DNA of 64,000 nucleotides from Pomacea canaliculata (taxonomy: Eukaryota > Mollusca > Gastropoda > Architaenioglossa > Ampullariidae), in contig NC_037590.1 in NCBI RefSeq assembly GCF_003073045.1, forward strand, positions 36,634,751 to 36,698,750, written 5' to 3'. Positions 25,601 through 38,200 of this stretch are shown here, one piece after another. A program made the position numbers and the translations under genes. The notes below the pieces were generated by a model. The model did no database searches. It saw only the letters and a list, made by a program, of their open reading frames with translations, and was not told where the DNA came from. The stretch's first letter is position 1; each line of letters starts with the position of its first letter.

Positions 25601-27844
25601 CAAGTGTCCCTGTTCTTTTGGCTCACTTTAATATCCTGTCCTTTGCCAAACACCAGATGAGGGTTTTTTTTTTTTTTTTTTTGCAATAGCCACCATTTAA
25701 CTTGAAAGTTCTGCTGAAGATTTGTAGTCAAGACACCACATTTACTTGCCTTTTGACTAAGAATTCTCAAGCTTGAAAAAAAACCAACAACCCTGCTCTT
25801 AAGTGCAGAGATTACATACTGTGTCAAAAAGAATATGCATGTCTTCAGTGCTTGCTTCTTTTTTAAATGTCATGCAAGCATAATTCTTTATTAACAGACT
25901 TGATTTTAAATATTGCAAAAGGCTTTACTAGGTAATGCGTGGCACTAGTAATGTTTATGTGCCTGATGTGATTACAGAATGAACTTTAGATATAGGGTGT
26001 TAACAAAAGTGCAAGAAAAGGTTTCAAAAATTTAGGTATCGAGTATGGAATATTACAAATCACTGAATGTGGTTCCATTCTTTGCAAAGGTTGATATTCA
26101 TGGGAACAATGAGCTTCATGATATTGCCCTAAATTGCTATAATTTATTGGTGTATGTTCGTTGACTTACCTTGCAGTCGTTGGCTTAGAGTAACACTAGT
26201 TTTCTGTAATTTTTAAGGTTATGATTACGGAGGCTGGGGCTATGGACAGGAAGAAGGTGAGTTTTCATCACCACAGGGTAGTTAGAGCCAGGTTCAAGCC
26301 CTAACTGCACTCTCTTCCTTGTTCAGGAGAGCTGCCTGCTGGTAGTTCTAGCCCACCTATAGTGATTTGCATGTTGTCTGAGGCTGATTTATCTGTTAAT
26401 ACATGAATTTCAGTTTGTGGAATGTAAAAAACTTTTGTTTGGCATGTGAGCAAGAGAAAAAAACGCTTTAAATTTGTTTACTATTGGATTATCTTACTCA
26501 TTAAATTTGGTCAACATTTAGCAGAAATACTCTGTATTTTTAAACAAAGCTTGAGATTTTTGGAAATGTTTTATCCCAGTGGTTTCGTTTCTGGGTTTCT
26601 GGGTTGCTTCGTTACAGTAACATCTCATCTCTTATGTGTTTAGTTTAGCTAATGCTTGTTCCATGGTTATTGACCATTTTGATATGTTGTGATCCTGACA
26701 AGAAATGCTATGTGATTTATTTGTACATCTTTCTGAAAATGTGTATGAAATAAAAATTTGGGTTTCTCATTTGATATGATTTTGAAAAGATTCTGTATCG
26801 TGAATGAGGGGGTTAAAGCTAGTACGAAAGCTATGATTTGCACGAGTCCAGTTCATCCATTAGGTTGAAAGGTGTAAAGATGATTAGTCTTTTAAGCACT
26901 TAGTTGTGTGGAGTAGATGAAAGTATGTATGTAAACTGTAAACTTGGATTGTGTATTAGTGTGCTGTGCTTTCTTCAGTTTGGAATCATGTGTTGAGTAT
27001 TCAGAGAACATCTTGATGTTTGTAGATTGAATTTAAGTCTGGCCTCTGTAAGGATGAAATTCTGGTGTGTGCAATGTAAGACTGATGGGCATGTTTATTA
27101 TAAAAATAAATGGAGCCTGCATTTGTTTGCCTCAAATTATTTTTGGGATTTTTTTGGATTTTTTTCCCAGACCATTACTAACTACAGGCAAGATATTTAA
27201 CATTGCACTCTGTGCAGATGAGATGCCACAACTTGTTAAGATCAGTCTCTATGGCAGAATAGTCTTGTTTTTGGGTTATTCATGTTTTGTGTAGGTTTCT
27301 TTGAAAAAAAGAAAATCTGCTGGCAGATTTGAATCAGTTATGTGGGGTAGATTTATTTTTTGACAGTGTGGATAATGTGTGCTGTTTTGTGCCTTGAATA
27401 AGTGTTTCGGCTGAGTAGTCATGGGCTATATCTCATGTTTGCACTACCTGGGCACTATGCTAAACACATTACATGCATACAAAAAGCCTGGTGCTGAAGT
27501 CTCAATACATTTCATTGATGCTTGCTGTCATGGCTTGGGTTTTTTGTTTTTCTAAACATGTACAAATGTGGGCACAGATGTGTGTAAACCTGTACAGCTT
27601 AATCTTAGCACATTTGGATGTGGCAGGATTTGATTAGAGGGTAGAGCCTTTTATAAAAATGTCTTCTAATATCAGTTGACTGTTATACATTAGCATAGAA
27701 AGTTAGGTAACAAATCATTTTAGTATTCCATTAATGTTAAAGGGATGTCATAACTGATGTTTTCCAACAGGAAGCAACAGTTCATATGGCAAGGCACAGA
27801 AGAGAGGAGGGCACTCTGGTGGCTACCACCCCTACAATCGTTAA
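19697..27844 (+). CDS. Two-RRM hnRNP A/B-D (squid-like) RNA-binding protein
   Basis: This is a nuclear pre-mRNA/mRNA-binding protein that acts in splicing, export and mRNA stability or localisation. Exons: 19697-19875, 20195-20235, 22509-22636, 22737-22889, 23072-23203, 24022-24130, 25270-25470, 26218-26256 and 27771-27844 (1056 nt, 351 residues). Residues 1-60 are acidic and Gln-rich. RRM1 has RNP2 LFVGGL (from 62) and RNP1 RGFGFVVF (101-108). RRM2 has IFVGRL (144-149) and RRAFCFVEF (182-190). An RGG box (about 228-248) and a Gly/Tyr-rich domain (about 248-327) follow. The tail [13 protein letters not shown] resembles a PY-type nuclear import signal. The exons at 25270 and 26218 are symmetric phase 1-1, so skipping either keeps frame; the family is known for such isoforms. 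Whether it is squid or hnRNPAB/D is not resolved. Confidence 0.93.
20456..20842. mobile_element. Foldback element with 46-bp inverted ends
   Basis: The left arm 20456-20501 (starting GTGTAGCAAGACAGAATCTC) and right arm 20797-20842 (ending GAGATTCTGTCTTGCTACAC) are near-perfect inverted copies. The 295-bp centre is non-coding. It lies in the second hnRNP intron. No convincing target duplication was seen. Confidence 0.6.
23324..23344 (+). other. Candidate stop-bearing alternative exon of the hnRNP gene
   Basis: A good acceptor (TTTGTTCTTTGCAG) opens onto GCGGTTTTCATTAATGTG and TAA, in frame with the exon ending at 23203. Its use would end the protein after RRM2 with AVFINV, removing the RGG and Gly/Tyr domains. 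A possible donor GTAAGC at 23341 would make a 17-nt frame-shifting microexon instead. Confidence 0.25.
24617..25090. mobile_element. Mariner/pogo-type MITE, 474 bp, TA target duplication
   Basis: It begins CAGTGATACCTCGGTTCTCG and ends CGAGAACCGAGGTATCACTG, a perfect 20-bp terminal inverted repeat, and is bordered by TA on each side (24615-24616, 25091-25092). Further inner GTTCGAGAACC/GTTCGAATTCC blocks are repeated. There is no transposase frame, so it is non-autonomous. It sits in an hnRNP intron. Confidence 0.85.
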
Positions 27845-28017
27845 TGAGTAAGTGAACATAGTTTGAAGACTTAACAAATCTAGCCTGTTGGTATATCATT
27901 AAAGTGAGATGCTTTATAAAAAGCAATTTTAAGATTAGAAAAAAAAAAACTAGGAACAGAATCTTTGTGTCCCACTGCAATTTTTTTACATCACATTTTC
28001 CCTCCTTTCTTATACAG

Positions 28018-28165
28018 GTCTTGCCAAATGGCTGGTCATATCTGCCACCTGATTTCAACATGAATGCTCTCTGTGCACATTAAATTCATCACTGTATAAA
28101 AATCATCTTTTAATATCTTAGACAATGTTGATTACTGTGTAATAAAGATTGAATCTTTTTTTTTC
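28018..28165 (+). other. 3' UTR exon of the hnRNP gene with poly(A) signal
   Basis: Three nucleotides after the stop, TTAATGA is followed by the donor GTAAGT (27848). A pyrimidine-rich acceptor ends at 28017. The exon then carries AATAAA at 28141-28146 and a T-rich downstream element. The intron is too close to the stop to trigger nonsense-mediated decay by the usual 50-nt rule. Confidence 0.6.
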
Positions 28166-28337
28166 AAGTGTGTACCATGTGGTGTCTTGGTATGGTGTTT
28201 GTACACTGAAAACAAAGACCCATCAAGCCTTTTAAACATAACTATGCTGAAGGACTTTTAAAAAAATGTTAATCACTACCGCATCAATGAACATACTTTT
28301 TTGTGTGTTAGGCGTAAATCAACAAGCGTGATATAAT

Positions 28338-31324
28338 TTATTGTGGATGGAAATTCTCCATCCTGGGACCATAAGTTGTGAAGCATTGCCTTGTGATGTT
28401 AACCCAGCATGTTTTACCCCTGGTTCTGGGCACAGCATGGTATCTACTGCTTTTCCTTACATTCCCTACTTTGCCCTGGTGGAACAACTTATTTTGCTTT
28501 ACAGCTGTAGCCCCTGAGAGGGGATGGAATAAACCAAAGAGAAAAATATTGTTAAGTTTAGGGTGAGATGAGGGGGAAGAAGAATGTGGTAGTGCAAATT
28601 TGAAATCAATTTCTGATAGCTGTCACTTCCCCTGACAAGCTGGTGTACTCTAGTGAAAGTTGGTATTGATGGGATATGAAGACAACAAGCAAAAGAAAGC
28701 TGGTTACAGTACATAAAACCAAATGAATTCCTGCGATCATACTGTTTCACTGTGGTGGTCAAACTATCCCGGGCAGCTTTTGAGCCAAGATGGAGGCATT
28801 CAAAAGTTTCATTAACACACTGGATATTTGGTACTAAATCTGTAAACAATGGAAATTAAAACTTAAAAAATAGTAATAACACGGTACAGCAATTGGATCA
28901 AATTTTTCAATGGGATTGGAATATCCTGAGTAGTAAAGGGGCAACCAACCCATCACATCTTTAAGGGGCATGTGGGAGAACAGCTTCGAGATGTGTAAGC
29001 AGTCATGGACCAACGTGAGGTATTTTAAACAAAGTGCACTCCAACCACAGCAACAAAAACATTTACACAGAAATACTCTATATGTGATCTACCAGGTAGA
29101 TGGGAGGTTCCTTCAACTCTGTGGAACCAGGGAGATGTAATAGACAATAACATCTAACACCAATTACCATCACATTGAAATGCAGAAAAGGTTTCTGAAC
29201 CAGAACACTTACCAATTCAGCATCAGTTGCACTTATGAAGCACATTTGCAAAAGGGGAAATGAACTTGGTGCTACTGTTTCTGGGGTGATCAAAGGTGGA
29301 TACAGCCTGAATGTGTCAAAGCGAAATACACGAGTAATGATGTAAAAGAGCACTAAAATCTATCGACTTGAGACTATGTAAAATGCTATTGCCTTGACAC
29401 ACACTGGGTGTGATACAGGTTCCAGAAAGTGGCTACCTGAGACTTCAAAATATCTTGGAAGGGGGTGGGGGATGCAAAACGATCATCGTCAATAAATCCA
29501 GAGACACACCACCAACCTACTACTGGCACACCGGTCAAACCTGACATTCTGCACTGATGACATCTGTAAAAAAAAATCAGAGGTATGGCCACCCACCTAG
29601 AGTAGCAAAATTAAAATTGTTCAATATATGCAGATAGGCAATAACAGCCAAGCCACAAGGTCCAGAAGCAGTCACTAAAAATATCACTGGTGCCATAAGA
29701 AAGCCAATAAAAATAATCCCTCTTTCTAGCAAAAGAAAAGTGCAAGGCACAAGCATAGAACACACCACCTAATGAGTGCCAAAGACAGCTATCTTAAGGC
29801 AGGGTTAGAAGAAAAACCTTTGTTAGTCATGTGACTGAAAGATCCTACTTGGAAAGAGATAACTGCATTGCCATCTGCACCACTTCCTCATATCATAGTC
29901 CTTTGACGAACATAAAGACAAGCTAGAAAACTGGCACTTGCCCTGCTTAGAGAAAAGCACTCTCAAGAAGCATGGATACAAGCATAGGTGGGTTAGCCAT
30001 GGCCACCATCAAACAGCTGCGGTATACATTCAGAACCTGACAGACAAAGGTAGGCAGTAGCCATACCAACAGGCTCTCAATGCACCAACTACAGAGAGCC
30101 AAAGTCAAAACCCTTATCTGCTTGGTGAACAGTGTTGACAGCAAAGCAGGCTCAGACTTGCAGGTCATCTTCCTAATCGATGACATTGGTTTTGCATGCT
30201 GCCAACACTAAAACACTAACCAAGCTGAAACAACAGAACTGAGAAATATCAATGATACTGCAGTGGATTACCTCATACTGTAGTGTTAAATGCAAAGGAC
30301 AGAATGGCAAAACTTGGAGCAAAAGACAGACAAGTTTTGTACCTCATTGTTCATCGGTGGATCTGTCACAATATTAGCTATGTTACTGGATGGGTTTTTG
30401 TCTGCACCACTTTTCATCTTTTCTGGGGCCATTTATTTTTACTGTCATGTCTGCACCATCTTGCCGTTACTTAGATTTTGGATCTGCACATCTGCAGTGT
30501 TGACTACAAACTCTGATTACATTTCTGCAGCTGCTTCAGAAAATTTTGATGTCAGCCATCAGTAAGCTTTGCGGACAGTAAAGTCTGCAATGACTGACAT
30601 CAAGTATCTCCAAGAAACTTAGCTTACAATAACCATTAGCATATTACTCTTACAAAAGTTGTGTTGAAAGAATGAAATTTTTTTCTTCAAAGTTGGGCCA
30701 CTGTACTGAAGATTTCAAGTTGAGCTTACACACAAATGTCATAATAACTTTCAGATATTTTCAGAGGCAGAACTTTATTGACTTATTGAAGATTCCATAT
30801 AATGGCAAGGCTGTACACCGCATCTGTTTGTTGTGCCTATTCATACCTAACCTTCTATTGTCTTCCTTTTATCATTACTTCATCGCTGAGGGTGTGACCT
30901 ATCTTGGTCATGATGCTGCGCATTACAATTGCACAAATTTATTAAATTTCAACCTAAAAGAGATGAAGACTTACCATTCTGGTTCTTCACAGACCACCCC
31001 AGCCACCATCTTCTGTAGAGATCATTTTCCACCTAAGGACAGGCCAGACTAATGGGTTAAAGAACAAATCACGCAACATCCTACAAGAGTGAGGTTCCTC
31101 AAGGAAGTGAGGTGGAGGTCTGTTCTTTCCCAGTGCCCCTCAACATCAAGCTGTTTTGGCCCGTGGATGCTCTGCAGATTATTGATAGATTTGTCTCGAG
31201 ATCTGGCGGATGATAACAACAACGATTCTCTCCTTATCATAACAAAATAATAATCCACTTGTTGGCAAGACCGCTGATCGCAACTTGGAACAGGAAAGAT
31301 TACGAGGTGCACATAACCACACAA
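28338..31324 (-). CDS. Multi-exon gene for an unidentified multi-pass membrane protein (partial model)
   Basis: I do not recognise the family. Minus-strand exons that chain in phase: about 31324-31085 (start unresolved; ends LTSLRNLTL), 31032-30975 (VENDLYRRWWLGW...), 29725-29593 (hydrophobic, GIIFIGFLMAPVIFLVTASG), 29563-29437 (GVPVVGWWCVSGFIDDDRF and SPTPFQDILKSQ) and 29359-29213 (LVLFYIITRVFRFDTFRLYP). Downstream are an open stretch about 29030-28880 (HISKLFSHMPLKDVMGW), an exon from 28839 to about 28690 (DLVPNIQCVNETFECLHLGS) and a terminal exon 28513-28338 (stop TAA), rich in Lys/Arg. At least three membrane segments are visible. The links between 29213 and 28513 and the 5' end are unresolved. 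Continuous phase over four junctions argues that the gene is real. Confidence 0.5.
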
Positions 31325-31384
31325 TACCTTCGTTTACGATCACCTGTCCTTCTGTTTGTAAGCGTAATAATAACAAGTCATATT

Positions 31385-32210
31385 ATGATGTAATTCTATG
31401 CCATGTCCATAACTCAAAATGAACACTTTTTCAATGTTTGGCCATGCCTCACGTCCATGACACAAGATAACCCACGTTTGCCATTTCGCTCTTTCTTGAC
31501 AAGTCTTTCGTAGTGAGAAAGCGAAATATTACCAAAGTAATAGTTACCAAACAATATTACCACAAATTTGTATGGACAGAAATGAAGAAGAATATAATTT
31601 TCTTGATGGCTAAAAATGATAACAAACGTAAGACTGTTGACAAAATGTTGTGTCAACTTTAGTTGCATAGGGGAGATCACTTTCACTCTGTGTACAGGAA
31701 GTTGCACAGCTCATGCGCAGTATCCAAGCAACATTTCAACATCGTGAGGCGCTTTGGTAGCAGCACTGCTGGAGCTGCCTTCTTCACTGATTTGTTCTCT
31801 GGTTTTTGTTAAGGTAAAACGCCATTACAGTTCGCTTAAAAATGAAAGATGAAATACAGAGAGTTCTCTGAAAATCCATAAAGATTGGCACAAAAAACTG
31901 TCGCCATCAACAAGCTAATAAAACTTTAGGGCTGCAAGACACTTTTTACACTGATTTTTCCTAATCATAATAAAGTTGAATGCAAAGTTCTTGTTTTTTT
32001 CTACGATGTTTTTTAATGCTTTTAAAATTACGAATAAAATTGATTTTCGTAGACCTTTTATTTATTCACATTGCCGCTGAAATGATATTTAGCAGACAAC
32101 ATACAACAACTGCCTTTCAAATCCCCTCCACTACAAGCTAATTAAAAAACTAGTTCAGTTACGTAATAAATATTCTAAATGCTATATCCAGTGTGCAAAA
32201 CAAGAACAAT
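31385..32210. promoter_or_regulatory. Divergent 5' interval between the membrane-protein gene and the EF-hand gene
   Basis: The genes on either side are transcribed away from this interval. It should hold the EF-hand gene promoter and possibly first exons of the minus-strand gene. No core element is obvious. Confidence 0.35.
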
Positions 32211-35200
32211 ATGGCGACAGCAGTGAGTGTGCAGTCACCAGTGAGTAATGACATTCGTACACTGGTCCAGACCAGGAGAATTAGAGTTTCTCAGTTCTTT
32301 CAGGACTATGACAAACTTCGCTCAGGCTATGTAACCAGTAAGTACCTTTAAATTATATATTTTTATATATTTAATCGTTTGCATATTCTCATTTTCTCCC
32401 ATTTTATCTTAGTGGGTGTACATACATTTATTCTTTTGGCTATGACCAGATGTGCATATATATTTATACAAAAGATAGAAGGCAGGTTATTCTAAAAATA
32501 GTTATCATTTTCAGCCCCACAGTTTTTCCGCTGCCTGTGGCAGACCATGAATTTAAAACTGTCACCAGAAGAGGAGAAAGACATAATTGAGAGATACGAC
32601 TTGAAAAAAGATGGTCACATAAACTATCGCCTTTTCTGCGAAGACATTGATCTCAGATTTAATCCTAAAGATGTGCATGATGACCCAGCTTCACAGAAAG
32701 TTGAAGCTCCTGAGTTGTAAGTACATGTCGTTTGGTATAATTACAGTTGCAACATAGAAACAAGAGGTGATCATTTGTAAAACTTCCATTTTCCCCACAT
32801 AGATATGGTCAACAAGATGCGGAGAAGCGAGGCAGCAGGTAGAATATCCTAAAGAAGGAGACCATCCAAAAGCCTTTACATCATTCTAGCAGCTGTTCTG
32901 CTTTGCCTTTTTGTTAACTAAATTGACTGTCCATCCTCCCTTTATCTGAACTTTTAGACTTATGACTCATCTATCTTCTCACATCCTTCTATTCATACAC
33001 TTTATTTTATCAACAAGATGCTATCTGTTGACCATCTTTCCTCTGGCACCACTGTGCCTTATTGGCCTCATTGTATTACATGGGCCACGACTAGCACTTC
33101 ATGTTTTCTTCGGCTGGCAGCTATGTCTGGGACATTCTTGACTGCTCATGGCCAGCCAGTTAATGTCCTCCTGTCCAACTATTGTCATCCATAAAATATG
33201 GGGCCAGTCTAAGAGCACCTAACTACATTTATTAGTATAGCCATACTTTACATACAACATCTAGCAACATATTGATTATACAATTACTACAGTTATATTG
33301 AGAAAATGTAATTATCTACACTCATTAGAAGTATTTTCTAAGCGATTAAAAAGTTAATGATCTTATTCTTGTGAATTGGTGAGAAATGCAGTGCTTACTT
33401 ACTATGAACTCCAAACCTAGTACCATCATTAGTTTGCATAAACTCTTCCAAAAGCAGTTATAAAAAGTATAAAAAGGCAATGCAACATTTTTTTCTTAAT
33501 CCTTTTATAAGGTAGATCATTATAGAGTTTATTAAATTAGGAATGAAAATATGTAAATCCTGGCTTTTTCTTTGCTTTTGTTTTGTTTACAAGGTTTCAG
33601 CATTGTCCTCAAACTTGTCAAAACCTAAGTCCATTAGGAAACTGTCTTTCCCTTTATAAACATTTTAATGTATGGAGGAAAAATTAAGTTTAAAATTCCC
33701 AAGTATAATCTGAAACTGCTTTAGAGACCATAAAATGGACTTACCAGATTTTTTCTGTGTTGTTCATAAAAGTCTGGGAACCATTCGTTCAGTACAACCA
33801 TTGACCCAAACCTCAGAAGAGCATTTGCTGAACATACTGCACAGAATGGAGCATTTCTACAATGTTCATGGCATCAGTATTCGTACTGCATATGAAGATT
33901 TTGATGTACATCATATCGGTACAGTTACAGAGAGTCAGGTAGATATTACTGTTTTGATATCCTTTATCATTCAGTACAAACTATTGTTTCTCATCAAGTT
34001 GTTCTCCTAACTGCTGTTGTTCTTTTCATCTTTTGTATTCATTTTTATCATAATTATTATTTATGGAAATGAGATAATTGTTATAATTAATTTAATGTTG
34101 ATACTATTAACTGGTGATAATCACTGACACTAAGCAATTCTTAACATTTTACTAGGTTATAACAATAACAATAACAACCAACTTTATTAATCCCAATGGG
34201 CAATTTAAATGGGATTAATTAAAATTAATATAAAAAATTAAAATTTATAGCTGCTGATACGGAAAATTTAACCATGAAAGAACATGAAGTTTGAATAATG
34301 GTAGTAAATAAATATCATAGAAACAACTTATGATATGCATTTCAAATTAGTACTTTTTTTTTTATTAACTTTTCTTCTTATAGTTCTACCGCAATTTTCC
34401 TGGGCCGTCTAGTGTTAATGACAGCGATATAAAGTTACTGGTGGACAAATACAAGGACCCTGCACAGCCAGGAATGATCAACTATCTAAATCTATTCCAT
34501 GACATTATGGCCATATCAGATTATGTTGCCAAAGAGAAGACATCACCTGGTATAGTGGCAACAAATGTGGACTTTGTTCCACTGATTGTGAGAATTCATT
34601 TTGTTTCATAATTGCTATAGGGATTTATTGTCCATTACTCGACTGTCTCATATTTTATGCATGCCTGCGATGGATGTTGTCAGGTGAAGATGAAGATAAT
34701 GGGAGAAAAATTTGTATAAGGCAATAATACTGAGCATAAACAAAAGAGATTGCTTTACTTAGCAGTGCTGGTTTATCCATGCAAGAGGGGAAGACCAAAT
34801 GCTATTTGGTGACATACAGTGGAAGCTGAATTGAAGAATATAAACTAATCATGAGGGCATGTAATAGAGATGTTTTAAGCTGTATTTTCATGAAAAAGTG
34901 TAAAATGACAGTCTTTGAGTAACATCTGGGGATTGTGATCTTTTCCAGCTTGCTGGTGACCCTGCCCTGAATCAGATTTTTGATAAACTAAGGGTTGCAA
35001 TTTTTAAGAATGGAATTCGATCTTTGGAGTTTTTCAAAGATTATGACAAACTGCGAAGTGGAATCATTACAGAAAACCAGTTTGTCTGTGGCCTTGTATT
35101 GGCAGCAGGCAAAGAGGCCCAGCTGAGTCGTCCAGAAATACAAAAGATTGTTGATTTCTACCGTATTTCTGATGGACGAGTTCGGTACCGGGAATTTTGT

Positions 35201-38200
35201 GACATGCTTGAAAACAGTAAGTTGAAGTCTTTCTCTGTCAGTCACCATTCATTCAATTAAATTTATGCATTTTTTGAATGAATCTTTTGTGTAATTTTTT
35301 TCTTTGGGGTTTATTAATTTTTCAGACTCATTATGGGAGAAAATAATTCATGTCTATATTCATGACTACCAAAATACAGAGATGGCATATGGTTGGGGTA
35401 GGGAGGAGGGGGAGGTGTAAAGATTGAGTAGCTTGTATATATGCCAACTCTTCGGCTTGGACTGTATATTTTAATAGGCAACCAGAACTGAAGATCAATG
35501 AGCTCTGCATCATTTGGAATTAAAAATGTGAACAATCTGATACAAGTTGTTACATAAAGTGGTGATTGAGCTCATTAGAACTGACAATTTTCAGTTATTT
35601 ATTTTTACTTTGTTCCCATCAGCATTTACAGTTCCAGACTTAGAGAAGAAACCAACAGAAATGGTGGTACGGCCATTAAGAGGAAGCCTTTTCAGGGTGA
35701 GGAAATATTGTGGAAGTAAACAAATGCCAAAAAACTGTAATCTTTATGCCCATAAGACTAGTAACTATATCGCTCTCTGAGCTGACTTCATATTTGCTGA
35801 TGGTTTACAAAGTTATGCCTTGTTCATTCTTATCATTCTTATCATTAATCAGATGACAGAATGGGATTGACTGTAAATAGCTTATTTGATAAGTATTATG
35901 AAGTAATAAATATTTTCATGTAGTGATTTAAAACTGGTTTGCTTAAAAACAGAGAGAGAGAGAGCAAGCGGAAGGAAATACAAGAATACAAACTTTATGT
36001 GCAATGAAAACCAATCTTTGTATTAGAAAAATGTTACCAGGTAGAGAGTATAGTTACATCAAAAAACAAAAAAAACATTGTGGTAGTACATTTATTGGCA
36101 TAAATGGTAATATTTTTAGGGTCTGAAACCTTTGAGTAAAGAAGAAGAGGAACGTGTGCTGGTTGTACTTCGTGAACTCAGAGATAAGTGCCAGCAACAG
36201 CGAGTTTTGATGTATCCATACTTTAAAGATTATGACAGGGTGTGTATGCATATTGAATACATTTGTGAATTATTTTAAGTTAAATGTACATGTTGTCATT
36301 CTCTTGATTGCTGAATTATGACTAAGGGCGCTTTAAAACGCTACACATTAATTGGAGTGATCATATGCTTAATTATATCTTTTTCATTGATAAATCACTA
36401 TTCCAGTTTAACTGTGTGCTAGCTCTCTATTTGATTTAACATTTATATTGTGTAGCATCATAAGCCAAGTAGGCTGCACTTTCTGTGCTAATTAATGAAT
36501 ACTAAAACACAAGAAAAAGAGTTATAAACTCTAGCTAAGAATGTTCTGAAACAATATGAATAATACACTCAGCCTCTTAGACAGATTATCAACAAACTTA
36601 AAAGAATAAAGAGAAATAGAATTTGTAGTAAGAAAATGCTCAATATGAAATCTAATTTTCCAAAAAAAAATTTTCTGAAGTAAATTATATTATTTCCCAT
36701 GGGACCATAAAACAATATTATGTTTTCTATATAGAGCTGCGCATACACTCGTGTCGTCACCCCACTACAGTTTGGCCGCATACTACATTTCCTAGGACTG
36801 AATGTAAATCCACAGGACTTAAAATTGCTGGTGGCCAAGTTTCAGGATCCTGCCAGCGGTGATGTGGACTACCCTTCATTTGTGCAGGCTGTTGATGATG
36901 GTATTGTGCTTACTATATTATTTTGGCTGATATAGAGTCCTATAGTCAAGGCAATTTCGATATTCTGCCTATGTAATTCTTCATGCTTTGCTCCTTTTGT
37001 AGTCATTAACAGCATAACATTGAACTTCCAACATAGGAAAAAAAATCTGTTAAGTGAGTTGATTACCCATATTGTGACTAACTTTTCTAGGATTAAAGGG
37101 TTATATTCTATGTGTATGTGTGTGTGTGTTTTTTTCTTTTCCTAAAGAATTTGTGGGTCATGTTCTTGAGATTGAGACTATGGATGAGCTACCACCAGAA
37201 AAGAAAGTACCAGATGTTGTGTTGTCTTTTGATGACCTCATGGCTAGGATACGTCACATTGTGCTCACAAACCGTCTCAGAGTAAGCACACTATACTTTT
37301 AAGGACTGCTTCTTTAGCATTCCGGAACATGGGCATACTTACATTGTCATAACTAGAGCTACTAGGAGGCATAAGTAGCGTAACCATATCCATTGAGCCA
37401 CAGCATTATCACAGTTTTGACCATTTCTGAGCTCTAGGCAGTGACATTTTAACAAATATAGTAACATTTTATGGCTTGTATCTTTCAAACAAAAGAGGGT
37501 TACTCAAACCCATCAATTTAAATAAAAAAGCTTCAAAAAAAAAAATTATCTCAGCAACATGCATAGCTGCTAGGGAATTAAACAGAATGTATCAGTTTCC
37601 AGTGGTAGATTAAATCTTTCAGCTTGAATCTGATAAAATTGTAGGCCCAAAAATTACAGAAGAAAGATAACATTCAAAGATATTTTACTCGTTTAGCAAC
37701 ATTAATTCACAGCAAACAACAGCAATAACAACAACAAAAACCCACAGAAATTTAGAATAAAGTTTTCTTTTCTCCTTTTAAACCTAGCAATTGAAGCAAA
37801 CTATGGAATTTTAAGTTTCCAGTTTTAGTTTCCCTCTCTTAAGATATTAGATACATATGTACATGCATACTGGTCTGCACACAAAAATTTGCACTAATTT
37901 TCACCAGGTGAAGGAGGCCTTTGAAGATTTTGACCATCTACGAAGTGGGTCCATCTCTAAGACACGATTTCGTCGGTGTCTGGCAACGCTGGGGCTGAGT
38001 AAGTTGAGGCACCATGACCTGAATGATTCCCAGTTTGCATTGCTCTGCAGGATGTATCAAAACCCAATGAAAGAGGACCAGGTGCTGTGGGCAAAATTTG
38101 CTGCAGATGTTGAAAGTGGTGAGTGTTTCTGCTGCTTATCTGTCATCATCATTGTTGTCATCATTGTTGTCATCATCATCATCAAGCATCAGCAGCAGCC

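Noticed and set aside
29947-30186. 79-codon hydrophobic minus-strand frame inside the membrane-protein gene
   Set aside because: The exons at 31032-30975 and 29725-29593 join directly in phase without it, and its splice sites are poor. The plus-strand reading also gives no recognisable protein.
30283-31052. Plus-strand frames of 91 and 126 codons
   Set aside because: They overlap the better supported minus-strand exons, lack recognisable motifs and have no plausible splice partners.
32803-32842. Candidate exon after the acceptor near 32802 in the EF-hand gene
   Set aside because: In frame it stops after 12 codons; splicing 32716 to 33773 preserves frame and repeat structure.
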